Source of the DNA: Nitrosomonas oligotropha
GTDB taxonomy: Bacteria > Pseudomonadota > Gammaproteobacteria > Burkholderiales > Nitrosomonadaceae
Assembly (NCBI RefSeq): GCF_009833085.1
Contig: NZ_QRBZ01000035.1
Span: forward strand, 38,683-102,682
Length of the DNA: 64,000 nucleotides
Direction: 5' to 3'
Below are positions 35,034 through 45,700 of the stretch, piece by piece (position 1 is the stretch's first letter; each line of letters begins with the position of its first letter). A program made the position numbers and the translations under genes. The notes under the pieces were generated by a model, which saw only the letters and a program-made list of their open reading frames with translations, was not told the origin of the DNA and searched no databases.

Positions 35034-38000
35034 GGCTGATAAACCATTTGAGAGTTAACACGCATTACACCAGATCGATCAATCTGGAACGAGATTCTGA
35101 AGAAGATTCAAGTGCATGTGCTTATATCCCAACGCATCGTGCGATTCAAACGTTGAATCGTGTTGTCGACACAATTAATACTAAAGAAGCGCCCCGTGCA
35201 TGGGCATTAGTAGGGCCTTATGGATCAGGGAAATCGGCATTTGGCTTATTTCTTAGCCAATTATTAGGTAACCCAGAATCTGTAACATGGCAACATGCAA
35301 TGAATGTATTAAAGAGTGCAGATGAGAGCCTAGCCAACAAGATTAAAAACAAACTTACCGGAACTGATGGTTATTGCTGCATCAATTTAACTGGTAGTTC
35401 AGAAGCTCTTAGCAAAAGGCTCACGAAAGCTATGCTTACTAGTGCCCAGGTTTTTTTTGGTAAAAAGCGTGAGCCTTTACCGGAAGTTTTTAAGCAGCTT
35501 GAGGCTGTTTCAAAGTCTGATTTCGTTACCTCTTCAGTAGTTATTGAACTAATTTTAGAGCTTCAGAAAGCCGTTTATCGAGCGAAAGGTGTTGGCATTC
35601 TTATCATAATTGATGAGTTAGGAAAATTTCTTGAATTCGAAGCGAGAAATCGCAATGCAAATGATGTGTTTTTATTACAGGCAATTGCGGAATCTGCTTT
35701 TAAGCCCAATTTAATCCCATTGCATTTTGTGGTTTTATTACACCAAGCTTTGGAGCAATATTTTCAGGGCTTTGGAGAGAAGCTTAAGAATGAGTGGAAG
35801 AAAGTACAAGGTCGTTTTGAAAATGTACCATTTCTTGAATCCGTAGAACAAACTCTACAAATTCTTTCGGTATCGCTGATTCCCAATTTCGATAACGATA
35901 TTGTTGTACGAAAATCTACTCAATGTGAACACATAGCGAAATCACTCTTCTTGGTCAATGCGTTGCCTGCTGGAATGAGTATTGCAACAGCTCAAAAATT
36001 ATTTGAGAACTGCTATCCCTTACATCCTTTAACTTTATTATTATTACCCACGCTATGTCAAAAAGTAGCACAAAATGAACGTACTTTATTTACTTATTTA
36101 GGAAGTCAAGAACCATATGGTTTTCTTGATACATTAGCTCATCTTGAGATCACTGATGATAGATTGCCGTGGATAATGCCTTGGGAAATTTATCAGTATT
36201 TCATTTTGAATCAGCCAGGACTAACCACAGATCATGCAACTCACCGTCGCTGGGCAGAAGTCGTGATGGCATTGGAACGTTTAGGGGATGCATCCATACA
36301 GGAAATCCAAATACTCAAAACTATTGGATTACTTAACATTATTGGTGCTCAAGGTGGTTTAAAAGCCTCAAAAGAAATTATCGCCCTTTGTGGTGATAGT
36401 AATGAAAACATTATCAATCACGCACTGGAATTGTTACAAAAAAAGTCAATTATCACTTACCGTAAATTTAATGCTGAGTATCGTGTATGGCAAGGCAGTG
36501 ATTTTGATTTAGAAGCTTCGGTACAAGAGCAAAAAGCGCAAATGACCAATCTTCATCTTGCAGATACACTTAATGAGAAAAAACCTTTGCAACCTGTCGT
36601 CGCTCGACGCTATGGGATTGAAATAGGCACGCTACGATATTTCAAGCCAGTATTTATTGATAGATTTAATACGAATAAAATCGTTTTAACAACCGAACCT
36701 ACAATATATTTATGTCTTTCAGAATCGGGGGAAGATGAGGCTCTCTTTGAAAATTACTTGAGTACACTGGGGTACTCATTAGCAATCGGTGCAATTATAT
36801 GTTCAAGTGCCACAGTGAAGGAATCTTTGATTGAGCTTATTGCTTTGCAAAAGATTCAGCATGGTAGTCCTGAATTAGCATCTGATCCGATTGCTCAACG
36901 TGAACTTAAAGATAGATTGACTGTTGCAATCAAGAATGAGAGAAAGGTTATTTCAAGAATTCTTGAAGAACCAAGTAAATCGACTTGGCATTGGGGTGTC
37001 CGACACTACAAAGTAAATAATAAGCGTGCATTCCAAGAGCTATTAACGTTAGTGTTGAAAAGTAATTACAATAAAACGCCACATTTACATAATGAACTGA
37101 TTAATCGAGAAAAGCCTTCCTCAAGTGCAATAGCTGGCCGTAAGAAATTACTACTTGCTATGATTGATATGGAATCTGTTGAAGATCTTGGAATTGAGAA
37201 ATTTCCACCAGAGAAAGCGATTTATCGTTCTATTCTTCGTATTACTGGCCTTCATACAAAGACGAATCAAGGGTGGCAATTTACAGTACCTGAATCTGCA
37301 TTAGCATCAGATAGGGGTATTCAATCTCTTTGGGAAGCAATCGATAACTTCTTAAGTCGTACCGAACAAAGTCCTCTAGCGATCTCTCAACTGTACCAAG
37401 AGCTACTAAATCCACCCTATGGTATTAAATCAGGCCTCTTACCAGTGTTATTTCTTGCAGCTTATTTGGTTTATAGGGAAGAAATTGTTATCTACGAAGA
37501 TGGTTATTACTCACCATTCCTAACTCAGGAATTATTGGAAAAAATCTTGAAGTCGCCTGAGATATTCTCAATTCAGCGTCTCAGAATTGATCATCTTAGA
37601 GACCAGCTTTTCAAGAAATATGCTCAAGCTATTACACTTGATGACCCTGCTGAGGTTAATATGATGGCAGTACTTAAACCACTATCCAGGTTTATGGTCA
37701 ATTTGCCGGATTATACAAAGCGAACTAAACGTATTTCTGAGAAAGCACAGAAAGTACGTGAGCATTTCTTTGCAGCCAAATCCCCAGCACAATTGTTGTT
37801 TAAAGAATTGCCGATTGCCTGCGGATTCAAACCAATTGGCGCAGAAACAACAATTGAAGTGCTTGAGGATTTTTCCAAAGAATTAAAGTCAATATTCTCA
37901 GAACTGAGAATTGCCTATCATAGCTTGCTAAGCGAGTTTCGGTTGATGCTTAAAAATAGCTTTAATGAGAATGAGAAAATTGCATTCTCAGAATTGCGTG

Positions 38001-38527
38001 AACGCTTGCGCGGACGCTATGGCCCTCTTCAAACATATACAATTGATACACATGGATTAAAAGCATTTTTGGGTCGTTTGGCTGATCCCTATGGTGATGA
38101 CGTACATTGGCTAAATAGCCTGGCAACTTTTGTTGCTCGCAAACCTCCCGAAAAATGGTTAGACGAAGATATAAATATAGCGGAATACCGTCTTGTTGAA
38201 TTTTCAAAACGTTTGCGCGATCTGGAGCGCTTGCGTATTCACTATGAAGACAGTGCAATATCTTCTCATAACACTCAAATTGAGGTGGTGATGCTACGAA
38301 CGGTACGCCAAGGTGGAAATGATCATGATGCCATTGTTTCACTTGATGAATCAAAGAAAAAAGCAGTCAGCACGAAATTTGCTTCAATTCAACGCGAGTT
38401 AAGTGATTTGCCTTCAGAAGATCTGCGTTTAGCACTTCTAGCACAGCTTTTTGAAGAACATATAGAGAATCAAAAGAATAGGGATAGTAATTTACTATCT
38501 AAAATAGAGACGGAGGCAAGTAATTGA
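35030..38527 (+). CDS. sspC: Large P-loop ATPase, SspC-like
   Basis: 1165 residues. Walker A GPYGSGKS is at about 62-69 and a Walker B IIIDELGKF at about 192-200, giving an N-terminal ATPase domain (about 30-400). The remaining 760 residues are helical with no motif I can name. The protein begins MRLINHLRVNTHYTRSINLE with an IPTHRA motif ahead of the nucleotide site, a layout seen in ATPases next to DUF4007 genes. It probably powers strand opening or nicking by SspB during sulfur insertion. ATGA overlap with sspB and TTGA overlap with sspD make the three genes one translational unit. Confidence 0.75.
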   Translation: MRLINHLRVNTHYTRSINLERDSEEDSSACAYIPTHRAIQTLNRVVDTINTKEAPRAWALVGPYGSGKSAFGLFLSQLLGNPESVTWQHAMNVLKSADESLANKIKNKLTGTDGYCCINLTGSSEALSKRLTKAMLTSAQVFFGKKREPLPEVFKQLEAVSKSDFVTSSVVIELILELQKAVYRAKGVGILIIIDELGKFLEFEARNRNANDVFLLQAIAESAFKPNLIPLHFVVLLHQALEQYFQGFGEKLKNEWKKVQGRFENVPFLESVEQTLQILSVSLIPNFDNDIVVRKSTQCEHIAKSLFLVNALPAGMSIATAQKLFENCYPLHPLTLLLLPTLCQKVAQNERTLFTYLGSQEPYGFLDTLAHLEITDDRLPWIMPWEIYQYFILNQPGLTTDHATHRRWAEVVMALERLGDASIQEIQILKTIGLLNIIGAQGGLKASKEIIALCGDSNENIINHALELLQKKSIITYRKFNAEYRVWQGSDFDLEASVQEQKAQMTNLHLADTLNEKKPLQPVVARRYGIEIGTLRYFKPVFIDRFNTNKIVLTTEPTIYLCLSESGEDEALFENYLSTLGYSLAIGAIICSSATVKESLIELIALQKIQHGSPELASDPIAQRELKDRLTVAIKNERKVISRILEEPSKSTWHWGVRHYKVNNKRAFQELLTLVLKSNYNKTPHLHNELINREKPSSSAIAGRKKLLLAMIDMESVEDLGIEKFPPEKAIYRSILRITGLHTKTNQGWQFTVPESALASDRGIQSLWEAIDNFLSRTEQSPLAISQLYQELLNPPYGIKSGLLPVLFLAAYLVYREEIVIYEDGYYSPFLTQELLEKILKSPEIFSIQRLRIDHLRDQLFKKYAQAITLDDPAEVNMMAVLKPLSRFMVNLPDYTKRTKRISEKAQKVREHFFAAKSPAQLLFKELPIACGFKPIGAETTIEVLEDFSKELKSIFSELRIAYHSLLSEFRLMLKNSFNENEKIAFSELRERLRGRYGPLQTYTIDTHGLKAFLGRLADPYGDDVHWLNSLATFVARKPPEKWLDEDINIAEYRLVEFSKRLRDLERLRIHYEDSAISSHNTQIEVVMLRTVRQGGNDHDAIVSLDESKKKAVSTKFASIQRELSDLPSEDLRLALLAQLFEEHIENQKNRDSNLLSKIETEASN

Positions 38528-39315
38528 TCGATAAAAAAATACGTCACGTCCTTGGTCTTTCTGGAGGTAAAGATAGCTCTGCGCTTGCAATTTTTATGCG
38601 AGATAAAGTGCCACAGATGGAATACTTTTTTACTGATACAGGTGCTGAACTACCCGAGACCTATGAATACTTGGATAAATTAGAAGCTTACCTTGGCAAG
38701 CCTATTACTCGTATCAATGCTACACGGACTTTTGATCACCTTCTTAAAAATCAATATAACAATTTTCTTCCATCCCCTAATACGCGCTGGTGTACTCGTG
38801 AACTCAAGATAAAACCCTTTGAGGAGTTTGCGGGTGATGATATCGTCGTTAGCTACGTAGGAATACGTGCTGATGAAGATCGAGAAGGATACGTAAGTAC
38901 TAAACCTAATATCAAAGCAGTATTTCCTTTTAAAGAAGCAGGTCTTGTATATGCTGATATCATGCGCATTTTGAATGATTCTGGTCTTGGCATTCCTGCT
39001 TACTATGAATGGCGTAGCAGGTCAGGATGCTATTTCTGTTTTTTTCAGCGTAAATCTGAATGGGTTGGTCTCAAAGAACGTCACCCGGATTTATTTGAAG
39101 CCGCAAAGCACTATGAAAAATTTGATGCCGAAACAGATACCCGTTACACCTGGTCACAAGGAGAAAGTTTGGACGAACTTGAAGCCCGGTCTGAAGAAAT
39201 TAAGCGGAACGTAAATCAAAAATCACAATCCCTCCCGGTTAAAAGTTGGCAAGTCACGCTCGCATCAATTGCTGAAGAAGAAACCGATGAATCTTGTTTG
39301 ATTTGTTCTTTGTAA
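38524..39315 (+). CDS. sspD: PAPS-reductase-family ATP pyrophosphatase, SspD/DndC-like
   Basis: 263 residues from a TTG start at 38524, supported by GGAGG about 8 bases upstream and TTGA overlap with the sspC stop. The PP-loop SGGKDSSA is at about 13-20. Further family motifs are FFTDTGAELPETYEYLDKLE, RWCTRELKIKPF and VGIRADEDREGY. Cysteine pairs GCYFCFFQRKSEW and CLICSL at the end can hold an iron-sulfur cluster. DndC and SspD use such a site to adenylate DNA and accept sulfur from a cysteine desulfurase. No desulfurase gene is in the window. Confidence 0.88.
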   Translation: MIDKKIRHVLGLSGGKDSSALAIFMRDKVPQMEYFFTDTGAELPETYEYLDKLEAYLGKPITRINATRTFDHLLKNQYNNFLPSPNTRWCTRELKIKPFEEFAGDDIVVSYVGIRADEDREGYVSTKPNIKAVFPFKEAGLVYADIMRILNDSGLGIPAYYEWRSRSGCYFCFFQRKSEWVGLKERHPDLFEAAKHYEKFDAETDTRYTWSQGESLDELEARSEEIKRNVNQKSQSLPVKSWQVTLASIAEEETDESCLICSL

Positions 39316-39354
39316 TCTTACAAACAAATTTTGATTTTTCAAACAGAATTTAAT

Positions 39355-39366
39355 TTTGATATCAAA
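39355..39366. promoter_or_regulatory. Palindrome between modification and restriction modules
   Basis: TTTGATATCAAA, a perfect 12-bp palindrome in the 79-bp gap between sspD and dptF. This is the only gap among the otherwise overlapping genes. It suggests a separate promoter or operator for the restriction genes; dptF also lacks a clear Shine-Dalgarno. Confidence 0.4.
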
Positions 39367-39394
39367 GAATATTCTTACAACATAATTCGCTAGT

Positions 39395-41227
39395 ATGACT
39401 CATATTAACAATTTGATTACTTTCTTACGGCATTACGGGCCTATCCCTGCTGGGGACAACATGTACGACGAACTAATTCAATCCGAGATAGAACGGCATG
39501 GGATTGATCCTGCAATTCACATTACTCCTGCCAGATTGCAGAAAGTTCAGGAGAACTTTGAGTCATCGGTGCCTCGCAATGTGATACTGACGGGGACAGC
39601 CGGTGATGGCAAAACATACCACTGCCGACGAATCTGGACGAATTTCGGCGGCGATCCTGAGCAATGGAAAGCAGGCGAGAAAATTGTCTCACTCTCACTT
39701 CCTGCTTCCAGAAAAACGCTTACGATTATTAAAGATTTGAGCGAATTGACAGTAAGCGAAAAAAACAACGTGCTCGCCAATCTGGCCCTTGCAGTGACAG
39801 GCGGTAGCGCAAACAATGTTTATCTTGTGGCAGCCAATGACGGTCAACTTCTCGCCAGCTGGCGTGATTGGTCGGATTCCCAAGGAGAAGAAGCGCATAA
39901 GGTTTTCAAAACTGTAGAGGATATGCTGGTTGATGAGCGAACAAGTGACGACGCTCTTAATTTGGATCTTTTCAATCTTAGCCGTCTTGATGCATCTGAG
40001 CATTTTCAGGAGCTCGTCGAACAGATTGTCGCGCATCCTCAATGGTCACAATGCGAAGGCTGTGACTTACTCAATAAGGATGGATCAACGACTTGCCCCA
40101 TTCGTATAAATCGGGAACGACTCCGCAATGGAAGTAACGGGTCGGTATTTCGAAAGCGTCTGGGAGAGTTGATGAAGCTTGCCCGCGCCAACCGCATGCA
40201 TATACCTATCCGAGACCTTCTTCTCCTGGGCGTAAACATTCTTTTGGGCGACCGGCAAGGGCAGCAAATTTTGTTGAATTGTCGAACGGCGAAGAATAGA
40301 GCAGAAAAACAAGATTATCGACTGACGAACCCCTACGCAAATGTGTTCGGGACAAACCTGCCTGAACGTCAGCGGCAGCAGTACCAGGTTTTCAATACAC
40401 TTGAAGCTTTCGGCATCGGACGCGAAACAGATAACAAATTTGATAATTTACTTATTTACGGGATATACGATGATTCGGCACTTTACAAAGAATTAGTGTC
40501 GATGGACACTCATTACGGAGCATCGGCCTATGAAGTATATCTACGTGATTATCTTGAAGGGGAACGGGAAAATATAGAGGAGTTTATGAACGCTCTGTCC
40601 CGGCAAAGGCAGCGCCTTTTCTTTTCTTTGCCGACGGAAAGTGCATTGGACCCCTGGCGATTAACCATTTATCAAGCGTCAGGCAGGTTTTTAACATTTT
40701 TGGACGGGCTAGCAAATAGCAGTGATGTTTCACGCGTGACCGAACTTTTGGTCCGGGGGCTCAACAGAACGTTTTGTGGCATGATGATTGATGATGGTGC
40801 AGAACTATATCTTGCCTCCTCTGGAGGTGACGGACGGGGTCGGATAGCGTCTCTCCTCAATTATTGCCTGCCGACAACTAGACATCGAAGAGACCTCTAT
40901 CTCAACTTTGCAGTAGGAGCGGATGGCGCGACACCATGCTTGCAAGTTATTGATCCTGCGGCCAAAGGCGATGGCATCGTTGATAGTCTCACTCTTCAAC
41001 TTACTCACTTTGAGTATCTTGTTCGCGTGGCCAGTGGTAGCCTGCCAGCTAGCTTCTCGCGACAGTGTAATGAGGATTTCCTCGATTTCAAATTGCGACT
41101 CATTAAAAGGCTTGATGATCTGATCGGTGAAAAACCTTCAGGTGATGAAATCAGTTTACAAGCGCTAACAGTTGATGAGCGTGGGCGAGTGCATGCCGAC
41201 AACATTCGTATCAGGTTAGGCTCATGA
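39395..41227 (+). CDS. dptF: Phosphorothioation-dependent restriction protein DptF (SspF/DndF-type)
   Basis: 610 residues. Walker A GTAGDGKTYH at about 67-76 follows the start region HINNLITFLRHYGPIPAGDNMYDE, both typical of the DptF family. A cysteine group (QCEGCDLLNKDGSTTCPI, about 215-235) could bind zinc. DptF is the first of three proteins (F, G, H) that together attack DNA lacking phosphorothioate marks. The stop overlaps dptG as ATGA. GC content is higher than in sspBCD, hinting at a separate origin of the two halves. Confidence 0.85.
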   Translation: MTHINNLITFLRHYGPIPAGDNMYDELIQSEIERHGIDPAIHITPARLQKVQENFESSVPRNVILTGTAGDGKTYHCRRIWTNFGGDPEQWKAGEKIVSLSLPASRKTLTIIKDLSELTVSEKNNVLANLALAVTGGSANNVYLVAANDGQLLASWRDWSDSQGEEAHKVFKTVEDMLVDERTSDDALNLDLFNLSRLDASEHFQELVEQIVAHPQWSQCEGCDLLNKDGSTTCPIRINRERLRNGSNGSVFRKRLGELMKLARANRMHIPIRDLLLLGVNILLGDRQGQQILLNCRTAKNRAEKQDYRLTNPYANVFGTNLPERQRQQYQVFNTLEAFGIGRETDNKFDNLLIYGIYDDSALYKELVSMDTHYGASAYEVYLRDYLEGERENIEEFMNALSRQRQRLFFSLPTESALDPWRLTIYQASGRFLTFLDGLANSSDVSRVTELLVRGLNRTFCGMMIDDGAELYLASSGGDGRGRIASLLNYCLPTTRHRRDLYLNFAVGADGATPCLQVIDPAAKGDGIVDSLTLQLTHFEYLVRVASGSLPASFSRQCNEDFLDFKLRLIKRLDDLIGEKPSGDEISLQALTVDERGRVHADNIRIRLGS

Positions 41228-42756
41228 ATAAACGTCTCGAGGCTCCTACAAAATACAGAAACGATGTTAATGTTTGGGTTGATGAAGCTATTTGGGGACA
41301 CCGCCTATACAATGACCAGACCCCATGGCTTGTATTTCTAGAGTTCCTTGCAATCTTTCAGTCAAGACATGCCGAGGGCAAAGCGCTACATGAGGGAGAA
41401 CGCGACGGAACACATGAATCATTTACCTACTATATTCCACGACTAATTCCAATACGGCAATTGGTTTTTAATAATCCTCATATTCGTTATATTGAGGATA
41501 ACTATCAATCTGACCCGGAACGGTGGCGTGCCTGGTTAAAGACATTTTCTACAGACGATAACTTTGAATATCTGCAAGAGCGCTTTGGATCGTTCACAAG
41601 GCTTGCCCGTGTAGTCGAGTTCTTCCAGACGACAGCAATTGAGCCCCATCGTCAACGCCGATGGAGTTCCCGTTTTCTATTTCCATACGGCCCAAATTGT
41701 CTCTATGCAGATTTGCCCGCAAATGTAAAAGGGAGCCCAGATCGACGCTTCTTCGCACGAAGCGGTGAATTGCTTTACCTGATGCTAAATCGCAGTGGCA
41801 AGGGTGTAGAAATAGCGAAAATGATTTCAGAGAAGTTACTGCGGCCAGGCGAGACATGGAATCGTGTGGTTCGTGCATTGTTGCCGGAGGGTTACCGAAT
41901 CGATTCAAATCCAGTTTCAAGCACAATTGGCTATCTTCCTTTTGCCAAGCGCCCTGAATATGAAGAGCTTGCGGAAACATGGACTCAGCTTCTCAAATTA
42001 GACCTATCTGGGGAGGTACTGTTCGATCCATTGATGCGTCTTTCAGCTTTGCACATGCTGCTTTATATGCTGCGACGCGCCAATGAAGAGATTGGTGATT
42101 CAAGCGAGCCCAAATTTGTATTGGAGATAGCTTCACCACGAAGATCAACGTTGTTTGAACTTTCGAAGGAAAATTTCGGAGCAAATCGAATGCTATCATT
42201 GCGTGCGGTTCGTGCGTATATAGAATCTGCCAAAAAAGACGAGCGGTGGAATGCCGCGTTGCAAGCAAGAGCACCATCGGAAGCTGTAAGAGAATATCTA
42301 ACAAAACGCTACGAATGGCAACACGATGAGGGCTCGCCTTCAGGCGATCCGGAGGCAATATTTGAAGCCCTTAGAGGTTACGCAGAGAAGCGTCACGAAC
42401 AACACGTTGCGAAAGTACATATGGAATGGGCAAGGCAAATTGGGTTGGCAGTATCACGCCGAGGTGCGGGTACATGGTACTCGCCTGATGATTCGCTGCT
42501 CAAAGCGCTTGTCATTTGTACTGTTGACGAAGGCCGCGAAGAGTACCATCGGTTTCTTGCCAAGCTATATGACCGTTTTCGACTGGTTATTGGCGCCAGT
42601 GAGGCAGAACGTGCGTTTGGGGTTCTTCCAACCGATCAGAACGCTTTTATGCTGAATACACAGCGTTTAGAGCAGCGCTTAAGGACTTTGGGGCTGTTAC
42701 GCCGACTTTCTGATGATTGTGCTTACGTCGAAAATCCATTCAGGAGCAATGCATGA
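41224..42756 (+). CDS. dptG: Phosphorothioation-dependent restriction protein DptG (SspG/DndG-type)
   Basis: 510 residues, identified by position between DptF and DptH and by general resemblance to DptG: the middle has FLFPYGPNCLYADLP, RFFARSGELLYLMLNRSGKGVEIAKM and LHMLLYMLRRANEEIG. No catalytic motif is visible, in keeping with a structural or adaptor role in the FGH complex. Start and stop both overlap their neighbours by ATGA, so F, G and H are translated as one unit. Confidence 0.82.
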   Translation: MNKRLEAPTKYRNDVNVWVDEAIWGHRLYNDQTPWLVFLEFLAIFQSRHAEGKALHEGERDGTHESFTYYIPRLIPIRQLVFNNPHIRYIEDNYQSDPERWRAWLKTFSTDDNFEYLQERFGSFTRLARVVEFFQTTAIEPHRQRRWSSRFLFPYGPNCLYADLPANVKGSPDRRFFARSGELLYLMLNRSGKGVEIAKMISEKLLRPGETWNRVVRALLPEGYRIDSNPVSSTIGYLPFAKRPEYEELAETWTQLLKLDLSGEVLFDPLMRLSALHMLLYMLRRANEEIGDSSEPKFVLEIASPRRSTLFELSKENFGANRMLSLRAVRAYIESAKKDERWNAALQARAPSEAVREYLTKRYEWQHDEGSPSGDPEAIFEALRGYAEKRHEQHVAKVHMEWARQIGLAVSRRGAGTWYSPDDSLLKALVICTVDEGREEYHRFLAKLYDRFRLVIGASEAERAFGVLPTDQNAFMLNTQRLEQRLRTLGLLRRLSDDCAYVENPFRSNA

Positions 42757-45700
42757 CAAGAAATGAGCTCATTGCGTCAGTGGCGCTCGACTTTATAAAG
42801 ACACATCTAAATCAGGAACCCGAAGGTTCTCTGCGTTTTTGTATGCTTGGATTAGAGGCATCGCTTGTGCGCTCAATTGCGCAGGCAGTCTTGGCGGATT
42901 CAGATGCGGGTGCTATCGTTTCAGTCAAGATCTCCTCCTTCTTCGATCCAGAAAGCAAACTGACTTTGGATGCAAGAAGCGACCAATCCATTACACACTG
43001 GCGTCACTGTCGTTTGGTAGAAGGCACGCGTGCGGTACTCTTTGCTGCATCGCAAGAAGAGCTACAACGTAATGACAAGAGCGTTGAAAAAATCACAAAG
43101 ATCGAAACTGACACTCTAAGAACAAGCTATGACGCTTGGATTGATAAAGTTGGATTGACATCTAACTATCTTGATGGACATAAAAGATATCACCTACTCA
43201 CAGCTCTTCAATCTGCGAATCTTTCCCATGCCGCACGAACGATCGAGACCTTCGCAGATTTTGTGCTAGCCATTTCGGACGGAATTATCTTGAAAGGGCT
43301 TCCTTTACAAAAGGCTATAGACAATGCTCTTCCCAGCCTCAGGCTTCCTCGCTATGCAGGGTATTTTGATCGCATACCCGAGAAAAAACGTAGATCACTA
43401 GCTGAGTGGAGCAAGATATTCAAGAGTCTCCATAGCAAAGTTAGACCACTTCTTGTTCGAGAAACAGAGAGAGGGGAACCTATTCCACGCGACCAACTTC
43501 GGACAAATTTCAAAGATCTCTCAGATCGGTTGACCGATTCAGAACGAACGGCTATACAGAGCTTTCTTGATGCTGATTTGCGTATTGATGATTGGTCTGA
43601 TGCCCAAAAAGGGTTGGCAGACCTGGATTGGAGGTCAATCTCTGACTTGTTCGGAGGCATTATGAGAACAGTTTCCTTGTCTTTGGGAGAACAAACAATC
43701 AAGTTCTTTGACGATGAATTTGATGATCTGCTTGAAGATGAAGAGCGTGAGCTACTTTCAAGAGATTTTCTCAAGGAGCCATCAGACGATTTTCAGAAAT
43801 TCTTTGAAACCCACCGTGAACATCTCGCACGCGACAAAAAGCTGTCTGGAAAATGGGAGCGCTATATCTATCGTAACCCGCAAGTTTATCAAGATTTCCT
43901 TGTGGGATTGCTGGAAACTCTGGACAGCTTGCGCCGTCGTGTAAGTGACGAGGAGTTGAAAGAAAACAAACTGGCAATACGCATTCCTAATGCCCGAGAG
44001 AAAAGTTTCTGGCGTGGAAAGAACGCAAAAGTTGCGCGATATCTCGCCTTTCGTTACCGAGGGCTTCAAACAATTCTAGGTGAAAATGTCAAATTAGATT
44101 TTGGAAAGTTGTTGGAGTTTTATTATCCAAAAGTCGATGATGATCTTGTTAAGACTACTTCTGGCTCGAAAGAAGCACGGTCTATCAAATTCGAGGCCAT
44201 CCTCGATCCCGAAGGTGCAAAGACTAAGCTTATATTCCACTGGGAAATGCCGATCGATGCTATTGCAACAGCCTTGCCTGATGATTTGTTGAATGTCGCC
44301 AACCAAGATGAAAAGTGGGCCTTATTGCCGACAGCAGATATCGCCAGACAGTTTGTCAGTGCCAAGGGTAGTATTCAGCGCATAGCGCTCAATGATGTTA
44401 ATACTATCCGGGACGTAACCAACTCAAATGATGGAAGGCTGGTTGCCCCTAACAAAAATAGCGGGGACAGAAGTACGCCGTTTTTGTCTGCACTCAATGA
44501 GATGTCAAGCATATTGGGAACACACAGTACAAAAAAAATTCATGAAGCGTTTGAGCGATTCATGAATTTATACACAAAGGCTATACGAGATTGGGTCACA
44601 CAAGAAGGCTCCGGAATTGCATCAGATGCACTTATAGAACAGGCTATAGCCTACGGTGAGCTTCTTGATACTCTTCTAGAACATGCAAATAATGATCTCT
44701 CACGAGAAAGGCTTTGGCAGGAAATTTTGCGTGTTGGTATTGCAAATGTCGGCGCTGGCACTCCTGCTGCAATTGTTACACCGTGGCATCCGATGCGACT
44801 TGCCGAAATAAGTATTAAGGCACGCCAATCTGCAAAGCTGATCAATAATGTTCTAAATGCTAAAGAAGATGATATTTTTCGTGCTGACTTGCTGTTTGGC
44901 CAGATACAGACTGAACTCATTTCGAATTATTATCCAGAAGTCTGTATTGGTTTTGATCAAGATCAACCAATACTCCTTGCAGCAGCTGACACAATATATG
45001 ATTACACACTAGCAGAGCCGCCGCTACGTCGGGCACGCCCGAATGGAGATGAAGCACTTGACATTGAACCCGGTGTAGCAGCCAAAGCTTTTGGAAATGT
45101 CGGAGAACAATACCTTAAGCTTCTCCCTCATGAACGCAGTAATTTCTCCATAGTGCTTTATAACGCTGAGTCTAAAGCTCTACCGAGTGCTCTAGCTTCC
45201 GAACTATCTAGCAAAGTCGAACAAGAAAATGACCTGCAATGCGATCTGTTGTTAACACATTCAGATCCCAAGCGTATTAGGCGGATGTATGAACAACAAA
45301 ATGTTACCGTTAACGAAGAATCCGGGTCGGTCATGGCTAGCGAAGCCGCCAGGAACTTCCTCTCTAGACTGCGCGTTGGCTTTCTCGACGCCGCTATTAT
45401 CCCTGATGATAGTACCGATCGGGTTGCTGACCTTGTGGCGCTTCAGGATGTAGTTGCACGCAATGCAAAGTTGGTCTGGAAACGCGCACCCGGTGAAAGA
45501 CATTCTGAATTGCTTGATCATGTTCCGGCGCGCTGGTCTAGACGGCGACCCATAGGTTTAGCTGATACAGCAACAGCAGTTTATCTTGCTTGTCCTGTTC
45601 AGCCTCATGTAGGTCAAAGCTACCTCAACCTAGTACAGGGCTTCCTCGAAGGTGGCAATGCTATGCCGATCAATGTCATCCCTGCACGTGAAGTCAATTT

